Source of the DNA: Thermophilibacter mediterraneus
Lineage (GTDB): Bacteria; Actinomycetota; Coriobacteriia; Coriobacteriales; Atopobiaceae
Direction of reading: 5' to 3'
Assembly (NCBI RefSeq): GCF_900119385.1
Contig: NZ_FPKO01000009.1
Span: 581,405-645,404 of the forward strand
Length of the DNA: 64,000 bases
The notes under the pieces were generated by a model. That model was not told where the DNA came from, searched no databases, and saw only the letters and a list, made by a program, of their open reading frames with translations. The translations under genes and the position numbers were made by a program. This document shows positions 24,577 to 33,568 of the stretch, one piece after another (the first letter of the stretch is position 1; each line of letters opens with the position of its first letter).

Positions 24577-25258
24577 GATCCTGCTCGTCGAGGACGAGGA
24601 GAAGCTCGCACGCTTCGTCGAGCTCGAGCTCGCGCACGAGGGCTATGAGGTCACGAGGGTCGCGGATGGGCGCTCGGCCGTTGACCGGGCGCTGGACGCG
24701 GACTTTGACCTCGTCCTCCTGGACATCCTGCTTCCCCAGCTCAACGGCATGGAGGTCCTGCGGCGCATCCGGCGCGAGAAGGACGTCCCCGTCATCATGC
24801 TCACGGCGCGCGACGCGGTGATGGACAAGGTTGCCGGCCTCGACGCCGGCGCGGACGACTATGTGACCAAGCCCTTTGCCATCGAGGAGCTTCTCGCCCG
24901 CGTGCGGGTGGCGCTCAAGCGGCACGCCCCCGCCGCGTCGCCCGGGCCCGACGCCTCGGGCGTCCTCGCAGCCTGCGGGGTGACGCTCGACCCCGATCGC
25001 CATGTCGTCTCGGTGCGCGACGAGCCCGTGGAGCTCACCAACCGCGAGTTCGAGGTTCTGCGCGCCCTCATGGAGCACCCCGGGCGCGTGCTCACGCGCG
25101 TCCAGCTCGCGCAGGAGGCCCTCGGATACGACTACGTGGGGGAGACCAACGTGGTTGACGTGCACATAGCCCACCTGCGCGCCAAGCTCGACGACCGCTT
25201 CGGCGTCAAGCTCATCACCACCGTCCGAGGGGTTGGTTACGTTGTCAGAGAAGGCTGA
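24569..25258 (+). CDS. OmpR-family response regulator
   Basis: The 229-residue regulator has a receiver domain with acidic VEDEE, phosphoacceptor D52 (LVLLDILLP), Lys in TKPFA, and a C-terminal winged helix (VELTNREFEVLRALMEHPG ... VRGVGYVVREG). It overlaps both the upstream membrane protein and the downstream kinase, so all three are one coupled operon. Target genes are not evident; argG and argH flank the cluster. Confidence 0.93.
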   Translation: MTRILLVEDEEKLARFVELELAHEGYEVTRVADGRSAVDRALDADFDLVLLDILLPQLNGMEVLRRIRREKDVPVIMLTARDAVMDKVAGLDAGADDYVTKPFAIEELLARVRVALKRHAPAASPGPDASGVLAACGVTLDPDRHVVSVRDEPVELTNREFEVLRALMEHPGRVLTRVQLAQEALGYDYVGETNVVDVHIAHLRAKLDDRFGVKLITTVRGVGYVVREG

Positions 25259-26570
25259 GCCTCCCAGCACCCAGCTCGCGGCGGGTGAGAGGCGCTCCTC
25301 CTCGATTGCGTGGAGAATCGCGCTCGGCTTCTGGTGGAGGCGGCTGGTGCGGTGGGTCCTCGTGGACCTGATCGTTCTTCTTGCTGTGTTTGCCGCGCTC
25401 TGGGTGGGGTACGCCCGGGACCTCCCGCCCGACGCGCTCGCCTATGGCATCATCCCGGCTGACCACGTGACCTGCGAGCTCTTCTTCAGCACGGATCGCA
25501 GCGGGCTCGACGCGCTGGCGCTCGCCGTCAAGGCGGGGCCGACCCCGGCGGGCGACTGGTTCTTCTTCGAGCCTGGCTCCGACCTCATCTCCCTGTGGCC
25601 CGTGGGCGCGGCCCTTCTTGTCGTCGAGCTGCTGAGCCTGCTGGGCATCTTCTCGGACGTTCGGCGAATCCGGCGTCGGCTGCAGCCCCTGAACGCGCTT
25701 GCCCTGAGCGCGGAGGCGCTCGGGTCCAAGGACATCATGGACGCGAGCAAGATCGAGAGCCTCGAGCAGGCCATCGAGCGAGCGTCAGTCGATTCGCCGC
25801 AGGTAAAGACCGGCGTCGACGACCTGGCGAGCATCGAGGTGGCACTCAACGGGCTGCTGCGCCAGATGCAGGAGGCCAAGCTCCAGCAGATTCGCTTCGT
25901 CTCCGACGCGAGCCACGAGCTGCGCACGCCGATCGCGGTCATCCAGGGCTACGTGAACATGCTCGACCGCTGGGGCAAGGACGACCGCGCGGTCCTGGAG
26001 GAGTCCATCGCCGCGCTCAAGGCCGAGGGCGCGCACATGCAGGAGCTGGTGGAGCAGCTGCTGTTCCTCGCGCGCGGGGACTCGGGGCGCAACACGCTCA
26101 ATCTCGCGTCCGTGAACCTTACGGCGCTCGTGAGCGAGGTGGCGAGCGAGTCGGCCATGATTGACGCTGACCACGTCTACGAGCTGGGCTTCTCGGACGC
26201 CGCCACGAGCGACGATCGCTTCGTCGTGACCTGTGACGCGTCGATGGTCAAGCAGTCGGCGCGCGTGATCGTGCAGAACGCGGCGCGCTACTCGGCGACG
26301 GGCACGAGGATCTTGCTGGACGTGGCGGCAGATGTCGACGCCGTCTCCTACTCCGTGCGCGACGAGGGGATGGGCATGTCGCCCGAGGAGGCCACCCACG
26401 TCTTCGAGCGCTTCTGGCGCGCCGACGCGGCGCGCGACGCGTCCAAGGAGGGAACGGGCCTGGGGCTGGCCATAGCGCGCTGGATCGTGGAGGAGCACGG
26501 CGGCACGATCGACCTCGTCTCGCACGAGGGCGTGGGCACGCGCTTCACCGTGCGGATTCCCCGCGCCTGA
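25242..26570 (+). CDS. Sensor histidine kinase
   Basis: The 442-residue kinase has two membrane segments (about 38-56 and 120-138) around an extracytoplasmic loop of about 65 residues, a short linker, HisKA with H225 in SDASHELRTPIAV, and HATPase with QNAARYSATG, DEGMGM and TGLGLAIARWIVEEHGG. TTG 25242 lies nine bases after GAGGGG and was preferred to TTG 25233. It overlaps the end of its response regulator. The signal is unknown. Confidence 0.92.
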   Translation: MSEKAEPPSTQLAAGERRSSSIAWRIALGFWWRRLVRWVLVDLIVLLAVFAALWVGYARDLPPDALAYGIIPADHVTCELFFSTDRSGLDALALAVKAGPTPAGDWFFFEPGSDLISLWPVGAALLVVELLSLLGIFSDVRRIRRRLQPLNALALSAEALGSKDIMDASKIESLEQAIERASVDSPQVKTGVDDLASIEVALNGLLRQMQEAKLQQIRFVSDASHELRTPIAVIQGYVNMLDRWGKDDRAVLEESIAALKAEGAHMQELVEQLLFLARGDSGRNTLNLASVNLTALVSEVASESAMIDADHVYELGFSDAATSDDRFVVTCDASMVKQSARVIVQNAARYSATGTRILLDVAADVDAVSYSVRDEGMGMSPEEATHVFERFWRADAARDASKEGTGLGLAIARWIVEEHGGTIDLVSHEGVGTRFTVRIPRA

Positions 26571-26598
26571 GCGCGGCGCCGGTGCATGAGCGCGATTC

Positions 26599-26654
26599 GT
26601 AGGAGCTTGCCGACACGTTTATGGGCGAAAGCGTCGGCATGTTCCTACCGTTTT
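26599..26654 (+). terminator. Terminator after the first two-component operon
   Basis: Long arms at 26599-26617 and 26630-26648 pair with a few mismatches around a 12-base loop, followed by CCGTTTT. It separates the sensor kinase from argH. Confidence 0.75.
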
Positions 26655-26730
26655 CCGGTGCCTCCCGTCCACCCTTCAGCGTCACCGCTTTGGTAAGCTA
26701 GACGCGGCAAAACGCGAGGAAGGAGCCGAG

Positions 26731-28128
26731 ATGGCACTCTGGGGCGGCAGGTTCGAGAAGGGCGTGGACCAGTTCACGCAGGAGTTTGGCGCGAGCCTCG
26801 AGGTCGACAAGAGCATGGCCGCCCAGGACATCGCCGGCAGCCGAGCGCACGCCCGAATGCTCGCCGAGCAGGGCATCATCTCCCCCGAGGATCAGCGTGC
26901 CATTGATCAGGGGCTGGCCGATATCGCCGACCAGATCGAGGGCGGCACGTTCGTCTGGGACGTCAACGACGAGGACGTCCACATGGCCGTGGAGGGTGCC
27001 CTCACCCGCGCCATCGGCGCGCCCGGCGGACGACTGCACACGGGCCGCTCGCGCAACGACCAGGTCGCGACCGACATTCGCCTGCTCGCAAAGGACCTCT
27101 GCGAGCAGCTGCTCACCGGTAACGTCGCCCTGCGCCGGGTCCTCCTCGAGGTGGCGGAGAAGAACCTCGACGTCGTGATGCCCGGCTACACGCACCTCCA
27201 GCACGCACAGCCGGTCCTGCTCTCGCATCACTTGCTCGCCTACTTCTGGATGTTCTCGCGCGACTTCACGCGCCTCGTCGCCGCCCGGACCGCCGCGGAC
27301 GCCAACCCGCTCGGCGCCGCTGCGCTCGCCGGGACCACCTACCCGCTCGACCGCGCCCGCACCACGGAGCTCCTAGGGTTCGCACGCGCGATCCCCAACT
27401 CGCTCGACGCCGTCTCCGACCGCGACTACCTGCTCGACCTCGAGTACGCGTGCGCCGTCTCGATGATGCACCTCTCGCGCCTGTGCGAGGAGATCGTGCT
27501 GTGGAGCTCCACGGAGTTCGGCTTCATCACGCTCTCCGACAGCTACTCCACCGGCTCCTCGATCATGCCGCAGAAGAAGAACCCCGACTTCGCCGAGCTC
27601 ACGCGCGGCAAGACCGGTCGCGTGTACGGCGACCTCATGGCGCTGCTCACCACGATGAAGTCGCTCCCGCTGGCCTACAACAAGGACCTCCAGGAGTGCA
27701 AGGAGGGCCCGCTCGACGCCGCGCGCACGCTCAGCGACTGCATGGAGATCGCGGCGGGCATGGTCGAGACCATGACCGTGAACGCCGACGTCATGCTTGC
27801 CCAGGCGGGCACGGGATTCTCGGCCGCCACGGATGTGGCCGACTACCTCGCCAAGAAGGGCATGCCCTTCCGCGAGGCGCATCGCGTGGTGGGCGAGCTC
27901 GTGCTCTATTGCGAGAAGAGCGGCAAGGGCCTCGAGGACCTCACGGCGGAGGAGTTCAAGGCCGCGAGCCCCCTCTTCGAGGAGGACATCGCGCGCGACC
28001 TGGATCCGGCGGGCATCGCCAACGCGCGCGTGACCTACGGCGGCACCGGCCGCGACGCCGTGGTGGTCCAGCTCGAGGAGGCCCGCGCGAGCCTGGCCGC
28101 GGACGAGGGGGTCGCCCCCCAGGCCTAG
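26731..28128 (+). CDS. argH: Argininosuccinate lyase
   Basis: ArgH cleaves argininosuccinate to arginine and fumarate, the last step of the pathway. The 465-residue fumarase/aspartase-family protein shows MALWGGRFEKGVDQFTQEFG, GRSRNDQVATD and the signature GSSIMPQKKNPDFAELTRGK. The start follows GAAGGAG. It pairs functionally with argG upstream, although a membrane protein and a two-component system lie between them and a terminator precedes it, so it probably has its own promoter. Confidence 0.97.
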   Translation: MALWGGRFEKGVDQFTQEFGASLEVDKSMAAQDIAGSRAHARMLAEQGIISPEDQRAIDQGLADIADQIEGGTFVWDVNDEDVHMAVEGALTRAIGAPGGRLHTGRSRNDQVATDIRLLAKDLCEQLLTGNVALRRVLLEVAEKNLDVVMPGYTHLQHAQPVLLSHHLLAYFWMFSRDFTRLVAARTAADANPLGAAALAGTTYPLDRARTTELLGFARAIPNSLDAVSDRDYLLDLEYACAVSMMHLSRLCEEIVLWSSTEFGFITLSDSYSTGSSIMPQKKNPDFAELTRGKTGRVYGDLMALLTTMKSLPLAYNKDLQECKEGPLDAARTLSDCMEIAAGMVETMTVNADVMLAQAGTGFSAATDVADYLAKKGMPFREAHRVVGELVLYCEKSGKGLEDLTAEEFKAASPLFEEDIARDLDPAGIANARVTYGGTGRDAVVVQLEEARASLAADEGVAPQA

Positions 28129-28203
28129 CGCTGCGCATCAATCGATATCATGTGCGCTCTCCGTCTGACGCGACCCTCCCAGGGCCTCTCCACGCCCGTG
28201 CGG

Positions 28204-28209
28204 TAGAAT
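28204..28209 (+). promoter_or_regulatory. -10 element of purB
   Basis: TAGAAT in the context GGTAGAATC is identical to the element before tRNA-Lys. It lies 36 bases before the purB start. Confidence 0.45.
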
Positions 28210-28244
28210 CGGTAGGCACACGTCGCGACGCCGAAGGAGCCCTC

Positions 28245-29591
28245 ATGATCGACCGCTACACTCGCCCCGAGATGGGCCACATCTTCTCGCTCGAGAACAA
28301 GTACCGCATCTGGCAGGAGATCGAGGTCCTGGCCTGCGAGGCGCACGCCGAGATGGGCAAGATCGGCATCACGCGCGAGGAGGCCGCCTGGATCCGCGAG
28401 CACGCTGACTTCAACAAGGACGAGGTCGACGCCATCGAGGCGGTGACCAACCACGACGTCATCGCCTTCCTTACCAACATGGGCGAGTACATCGACCGTG
28501 ACGTCCCCGAGGGCGAGCCCAAGCCCTCCCGCTGGGTCCACTTTGGCATGACCTCGTCCGACCTGGGCGACACGGCCCTGTGCTACCAGCTCGTCCAGGC
28601 GACCGACATCCTCATCGAGGACTGCCGCAAGCTCGGAGAGATCTGCAAGCGCCGCGCCTTCGAGGAGCGCGACACCCTCTGCGTGGGCCGCACGCACGGC
28701 ATCCACGCCGAGCCGATGACGTTTGGCATGAAGTTCGGCAGCTGGGCATGGGAGCTGCGCCGCGACCTCGACCGCCTCATTGACGCGCGCGCCAACGTCG
28801 CCTTTGGCGCCATCTCCGGCGCGGTGGGCACCTACAGCTCCATCGACCCGTTCGTCGAGGAGTACGTCTGCGAGCACCTGGGCCTCGTTCACGATCCGCT
28901 GTCCACGCAGGTCATCTCCCGCGACCACCACGCCTACCTCGCCGGCGTCCTGGCAACCACCGCGGCCACGTGCGAGCGCATCGCCACCGAGATTCGCAAC
29001 CTCCAGAAGACCGACACCCTGGAGGCGGAGGAGCCGTTCAAGAAGGGGCAGAAGGGCAGCTCGGCCATGCCGCACAAGCGCAACCCCATCACGCTCGAGA
29101 AGGTCTGCGGCCTCTCCCGCGTGGTCAAGGCCAACGCCCAGGTGGCCTTTGACAACGTGGCCCTCTGGCACGAGCGCGACATCTCGCACAGCTCCGCCGA
29201 GCGCGTCGCCCAGGCCGACAGCTTCATCGCGCTCGACCACATGTTCCAGTGCCTCATCCGCATCGTGGACGGCCTCATCCTCTACCCGGCGCAGATGCTC
29301 GCCAACCTCAACAAGACGCGCGGGCTGATCTACTCCTCCAAGGTGCTTCTCGCCCTCGTGGAGACCGGCATCACGCGCGAGGAGGCCTACGCCATCGTGC
29401 AGGAGAACGCCATGGCCACGTGGCGCGAGGTCCAGCAGTGCGAGCCGGGAACCACCTTCCGTGAGAAGCTCGAGGCCGACCCGCGCTGCACCGTGGCCCC
29501 CGACGAGCTCGATCGCATCTTCGACCCCCGCGCCTTCCTCACCCGCGCCGGCGTGGTCTTTGACCGCCTCGAGCAGCTCAACTTCGACTAA
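28245..29591 (+). CDS. purB: Adenylosuccinate lyase
   Basis: PurB acts twice in purine synthesis, on SAICAR and on adenylosuccinate. The 448-residue protein starts MIDRYTRPEMGHIFSLENKY after GAAGGAG and carries the signature GSSAMPHKRNPI and the GRTHGIHAEPMTFG substrate region. It belongs to the same superfamily as the preceding argH. A paired inverted repeat lies just after its stop. Confidence 0.97.
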   Translation: MIDRYTRPEMGHIFSLENKYRIWQEIEVLACEAHAEMGKIGITREEAAWIREHADFNKDEVDAIEAVTNHDVIAFLTNMGEYIDRDVPEGEPKPSRWVHFGMTSSDLGDTALCYQLVQATDILIEDCRKLGEICKRRAFEERDTLCVGRTHGIHAEPMTFGMKFGSWAWELRRDLDRLIDARANVAFGAISGAVGTYSSIDPFVEEYVCEHLGLVHDPLSTQVISRDHHAYLAGVLATTAATCERIATEIRNLQKTDTLEAEEPFKKGQKGSSAMPHKRNPITLEKVCGLSRVVKANAQVAFDNVALWHERDISHSSAERVAQADSFIALDHMFQCLIRIVDGLILYPAQMLANLNKTRGLIYSSKVLLALVETGITREEAYAIVQENAMATWREVQQCEPGTTFREKLEADPRCTVAPDELDRIFDPRAFLTRAGVVFDRLEQLNFD

Positions 29592-29599
29592 CCGCGCGC

Positions 29600-29678
29600 C
29601 GTGCAAAAGGGACAGTCACTTTTGCACGCCGGAGACCGACATCAGAGAGCGTGCAAAAGTGACTGTCCCTTTTGCACG
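29600..29678. repeat. Pair of 29-bp inverted repeats (REP/BIME-like) after purB
   Basis: The segment 29600-29628 and its exact reverse complement at 29650-29678 are separated by 21 bases. Each arm is itself an imperfect palindrome: GTGCAAAAG at one end and CTTTTGCAC at the other. It can form one 29-bp hairpin or two small ones. It ends at the ribosome site of the TSCPD gene. Dispersed-repeat identity is an inference; no second pair was seen in the window. Confidence 0.75.
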
Positions 29679-29690
29679 GGAGGAGCGGAC

Positions 29691-29957
29691 ATGCACTTTG
29701 ACTACACCCCGCGCGGCGTCTGCTCGCGCGCCATCCACATCGACCTCGCCGATGACGGCTCGACCATCGAGGCCGTCTCCTTCGAGGGCGGCTGCAACGG
29801 CAACCTCAAGGCCGTGAGCAAGCTCGTCGCCGGCCATTCCGTCGACGAGATCGTGGGCATCCTCGCCGGCAACACCTGCGGTCCGCGCCCGACCTCCTGC
29901 GCCGACCAGCTCTCCCGCGCGCTCGTCGAGGCGGCTGCCGCCGCGCGTCAGGCGTAG
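29691..29957 (+). CDS. TSCPD-domain protein (TIGR03905-like)
   Basis: The 88-residue protein consists of the TSCPD domain found at the end of some ribonucleotide reductases and as short stand-alone proteins: MHFDYTPRGVCSRAIHIDL, GGCNGNLKAVSKLVAG and CGPRPTSCADQLSRAL. Conserved cysteines suggest metal or redox function, which is not established. It starts after GGGAGGAG, five bases before the next gene's start context, so the two may be cotranscribed. Confidence 0.9.
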   Translation: MHFDYTPRGVCSRAIHIDLADDGSTIEAVSFEGGCNGNLKAVSKLVAGHSVDEIVGILAGNTCGPRPTSCADQLSRALVEAAAAARQA

Positions 29958-29962
29958 GGGCC

Positions 29963-31168
29963 ATGCGCCTGCCCAAGCTCACGCGTCGCACGTTCCTCAA
30001 GACCGCTGCCGCGGGGGGCGCCGCGGCAGCGGTCGTCGGCGTGCTCCCCGGCTGCACGCATACGCCTGACGAGGTGGTCGACGCCGACCCCACCGTGGTC
30101 GACGCGAGCGAGGCCGAAAGTGCGCTCGAGTCCTTCGAGGAGGGGGAGTCGCCGCTCGTTGCGGAGAGCTCTTGGACGCTTCCCCTGGGCAACGTCCTGC
30201 GCCCCTCCGAGGGAACGTGGGCCCCGGTGATTACGGCCGGCTCGTCGGCGACGCCCATGGTCAAGGCATCGGCCCTCTCCCTCGCGTCGGGCCAGCTCCT
30301 CGAGGTCGTATCCGCTCCGCTCGGAGCGGCTGCCACGACCGTCATCTATGACGTCCGCTGCTCGGACGAGGTCTACGCATGGGTCGAGCTCGACCTTGTG
30401 ACCCGCTCCTGGGCGCTCTACGCCTCCGAGTTCGCCGACGGCCAGCTCTCGGGGGAGACCAAGACGCTGTGGGAGGGTACCTCCGACTACGATCCGGCTC
30501 CCTTCGCCGTGTCCGGCTCGCGCGTGATCTGGCAGGTCCAGCCATCCACGAGCGGGTCCAAGACGACCGAGCACTCGTTCTGTTACCTCTGGCACGCTGG
30601 AGATGCCGACGCGCAGTCGGTGGTCGAGTCCCCGGGGCGCTTCGCCACGGCGCCGACCGTCTCCGGTGGCGCGGCGATTCTCACGCCTCGCGTCCACGAC
30701 AGCGAGGGCGTCTACTACGGCGCTACCGCCTACTCGCTCTCGGATGACCTCGCGACCCGCATCGACCAGCTCGTCTTCCCAGTGAGCGTGAGGCCGTTCC
30801 GCGCCACGCGCGTCGGGGAGCGCTTCCTCGTCTCCGTCGAGGCGAGCTACAGCTCCGGCGGCCTTCTGAGCGGGATGGGTACGTACATGGGCACGTCGTC
30901 CGCGGGCTTCGTCAAGCTCGACCGAGAGCCCTCGGAGTGCGGCTGCGGCAAGGGTGACGTGTTCGTCATCAAGAGCAACTCCTCCTATCTCGTTCTTGAC
31001 CTCGCGGCGCGCACCTACTCCTCGCTCGTCCCCACGGACCGCTCGGTCGACTACGGGGAATTCCCCGCTCGCGTCGGGGAGTGCGACCAGTTCGTCACCT
31101 TCTCCACCGTCAAGGACGCCAGCACGGGCTACCCCGCTTCCGTAGCCGTCCGTACCTTCCGCCTGTAA
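29963..31168 (+). CDS. Tat-exported lipoprotein of unknown function
   Basis: The 401-residue protein begins with a twin-arginine signal (RRTFLKTAAAGGAAAA, residues 8-23) followed by VLPGC (about C30), a likely lipobox. The mature part is rich in beta-type stretches with repeated SGSRVIWQV-like and SGGAAILTP-like segments, which suggests a beta-propeller-like fold. No family is recognised. It starts five bases after the TSCPD gene and precedes a two-component system by 86 bases. It would be anchored on the outside of the membrane. Confidence 0.8.
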   Translation: MRLPKLTRRTFLKTAAAGGAAAAVVGVLPGCTHTPDEVVDADPTVVDASEAESALESFEEGESPLVAESSWTLPLGNVLRPSEGTWAPVITAGSSATPMVKASALSLASGQLLEVVSAPLGAAATTVIYDVRCSDEVYAWVELDLVTRSWALYASEFADGQLSGETKTLWEGTSDYDPAPFAVSGSRVIWQVQPSTSGSKTTEHSFCYLWHAGDADAQSVVESPGRFATAPTVSGGAAILTPRVHDSEGVYYGATAYSLSDDLATRIDQLVFPVSVRPFRATRVGERFLVSVEASYSSGGLLSGMGTYMGTSSAGFVKLDREPSECGCGKGDVFVIKSNSSYLVLDLAARTYSSLVPTDRSVDYGEFPARVGECDQFVTFSTVKDASTGYPASVAVRTFRL

Positions 31169-31254
31169 GAGGGAATCCCCCGTGCCTCCGTGGGGTAAAC
31201 TAATCGTGCTTACGGCCGGCTTCGGCGACGCGATGAGGTTACAGGGAGGCCAAC

Positions 31255-31977
31255 ATGGCTTCAGACGAGAAGAAGATTCTGCTTGTTGAGGACGAGAAGG
31301 CGATCAGGGACGCCGTCGCCGCCTATCTCGAGCGGGAGAACTACATCGTGCGCGGGGTCGGTGACGGCCAGAGCGCCGTGGAGGAGTTTGAGAAGCATAC
31401 CTTCGACCTGGTGATTCTCGACCTCATGCTCCCGAAGCTCTCCGGCGAGCGCGTCTGCCGCGCCATCCGTGAGACCTCCAACGTCCCCATCATCATGCTC
31501 ACCGCCAAGGGCGAGGTCGAGGACCGCATCATCGGCCTCGAGCTCGGGGCGGACGACTACCTGATCAAGCCCTTCTCGCCTCGCGAGCTCGTCGCCCGCG
31601 TGCGCGCGCTGCTCAGGCGAGCCCACGCTGAGGCGGAGCCCCAGCTCGAGGTGCTGGACTTCGGCGACCTCGTGATTGACATCTCCGGCCACAAGGTGCT
31701 CGTCGAGGGCCGCGAGGTCGACCTTACGGCGTCGGAGTTCAAGCTGCTCACCACGCTCGCGCGCTACCCGGGCCGCGTCTACACGCGCATGGAGCTCGTC
31801 GAGAAGGTCCTCGGCTACGACTTCGAGGGGTACGAGCGCACCATCGACTCCCACGTCAAGAACCTGCGCGCCAAGCTCGGCGACGACCCGCGCAACCCGC
31901 GATGGCTCTACACCGTCCACGGGGTGGGGTATCGCTTCGAGGCGCCCGAGAAGGCCGCAGAGCCCGCCTCGCGCTAG
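31255..31977 (+). CDS. OmpR-family response regulator
   Basis: The 240-residue regulator has a receiver domain (LLVEDEKAIRDA, phosphoacceptor D56 in LVILDLMLP, LIKPFSPRELVARVRA) and a C-terminal winged helix (VDLTASEFKLLTTLARYPG, HGVGYRFE). It lies nine bases before its kinase gene. A TAAACT hexamer at 31196-31201 may be the -10 element. Overall it resembles MtrA/PhoP-type regulators, but the target is not visible. Confidence 0.93.
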   Translation: MASDEKKILLVEDEKAIRDAVAAYLERENYIVRGVGDGQSAVEEFEKHTFDLVILDLMLPKLSGERVCRAIRETSNVPIIMLTAKGEVEDRIIGLELGADDYLIKPFSPRELVARVRALLRRAHAEAEPQLEVLDFGDLVIDISGHKVLVEGREVDLTASEFKLLTTLARYPGRVYTRMELVEKVLGYDFEGYERTIDSHVKNLRAKLGDDPRNPRWLYTVHGVGYRFEAPEKAAEPASR

Positions 31978-31986
31978 GCAGCCCGC

Positions 31987-33501
31987 ATGTCCGCGCGCTT
32001 TGTGATGGGCGAGGAGCCGCCCTCCGACGAGGACGGCTCGCTGGGTCGCACCTCGCGCAACTCGTGGAACACCATAAAGCCCTCCCCGAAGCGGGGCACC
32101 CCGTATGCGACGAGCCTCACCCTGGCGTTCGCGCTCACGGCGATCATGACCGCAGGCGTGCTCGTCGCCGTGCTCGCCGTGGTCTGGGAGGGCCAGTTCA
32201 TGGCGTACGCGCGCCAGAACATGCAGTCCATCGCCGATTCGGCGGCCGCGAGCATCTCCGAGGCCTACCAGCGCACCGGCAAGCTCGACGAGGCCGCGGC
32301 CTCGTCGGGGGCCGCGACGTCGAGTCTCTCCCCGGACATCGTCGTGCAGGTGAGCGACGTTGACGGAAACGTCCTGTACGACGACACCTGGGTGCGTCGA
32401 GGGCTCGAGTCGGACGAAGACCCCGCTCCCACCCCCGTCCCCACCGAGCAGGAGGACCTCGTCAGCGCACAGATCGTCAACCGAGCCGGGGAGACCGTCG
32501 GCACGGTCAAGCTCTGGGCCATCGGGTCCGAGACGCTCCTCACGAGCAGCGATGCGTCCTTCCGCTCGAACTCCTACGGCGCCATCGCCACGGCCGCGGC
32601 CATTGCGGCGATCCTAGCCTGCGTCATCGGCTACTTCGTGTCGAGGAGCATGGCCAAGCCCATCCAGCGCATCACCTCCACCGCCAAGCAGATCAGAAAC
32701 GGCGACCTTACGGCACGCACCGGGGTGTCCGGTGCCGACGAGATCGGGCAGCTCGGCGAGACCTTCGATGACATGGCGAGCACCATCGAGCGGGACATCA
32801 AGCTCGAGCACCGTCTCACCGGCGACGTCGCCCACGAGCTGAGGACCCCGCTCATGGCCATGCAGGCGACCGTCGAGGCCATGCAGGACGGCGTGCTTCC
32901 CGCTGACGACGAGCACTTCGAGGTCGTGGCGTCCGAGGTCCGTCGCCTCTCCCGACTGATTGACGCCATGCTCAAGCTCTCCCGCCTCGAGAACGGGTCG
33001 ACCGAGTTCAACAGCGAGCGCACCGACATCGTCTACCTGGTTCGTGGACTCGTCTCGTCCCAGCACCAGCTGTTCCACGAGCGCGGCCTGCACCTGCGCT
33101 TCGTGGACGAGACCCCGCACGGCGAGCTCTACGCCGACGTCGATCCCGACCTGCTTCGCGAGGCCATCGTCAACCTCATGAGCAACGCAATGCGCTACAC
33201 CAACGCCGGCGGCTGGGTGAAGGTCTCCCTCAGGCAGGACCGCTCCGACGTGCTCATCTCGGTCCAGGACACGGGCATCGGCATCGCCAAGGAGGACATC
33301 CCCCAGACCTTCGCGCGCTTCTGGCGCTCTGACGTCAGCCGAGAGCGGGAGTCGGGGGGCCTGGGCGTCGGACTCGCCATCACCAAGGAGATCGTCGACC
33401 GTCACAACGGGACGATTCTTGTGGAGTCCGAGCTCGGCAAGGGAACGACGTTCACCCTTCGAATCCCGCAGCGCAGGCCTCGCAAGTCCCAGGAGCGTTA
33501 A
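31987..33501 (+). CDS. Sensor histidine kinase with HAMP domain
   Basis: The 504-residue kinase has a cytoplasmic N-terminus, a membrane segment at about 42-66, an extracytoplasmic sensor domain (about 70-195), a second membrane segment at about 198-218, HAMP (SMAKPIQRITSTAKQIRNGD), HisKA with H283 (DVAHELRTPLMAMQ) and HATPase with MSNAMRYTNAG, DTGIGI and GLGVGLAITKEIV. No strong ribosome site precedes ATG 31987; ATG 32005 is an alternative. The signal is unknown; the lipoprotein upstream may be related. Confidence 0.92.
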   Translation: MSARFVMGEEPPSDEDGSLGRTSRNSWNTIKPSPKRGTPYATSLTLAFALTAIMTAGVLVAVLAVVWEGQFMAYARQNMQSIADSAAASISEAYQRTGKLDEAAASSGAATSSLSPDIVVQVSDVDGNVLYDDTWVRRGLESDEDPAPTPVPTEQEDLVSAQIVNRAGETVGTVKLWAIGSETLLTSSDASFRSNSYGAIATAAAIAAILACVIGYFVSRSMAKPIQRITSTAKQIRNGDLTARTGVSGADEIGQLGETFDDMASTIERDIKLEHRLTGDVAHELRTPLMAMQATVEAMQDGVLPADDEHFEVVASEVRRLSRLIDAMLKLSRLENGSTEFNSERTDIVYLVRGLVSSQHQLFHERGLHLRFVDETPHGELYADVDPDLLREAIVNLMSNAMRYTNAGGWVKVSLRQDRSDVLISVQDTGIGIAKEDIPQTFARFWRSDVSRERESGGLGVGLAITKEIVDRHNGTILVESELGKGTTFTLRIPQRRPRKSQER

Positions 33502-33568
33502 GGTCGGCGCATCGCGGGCGGTGACGGTATACTAAGAGTTTGACCGCAACGCCGTCGAAGGGAAAACC

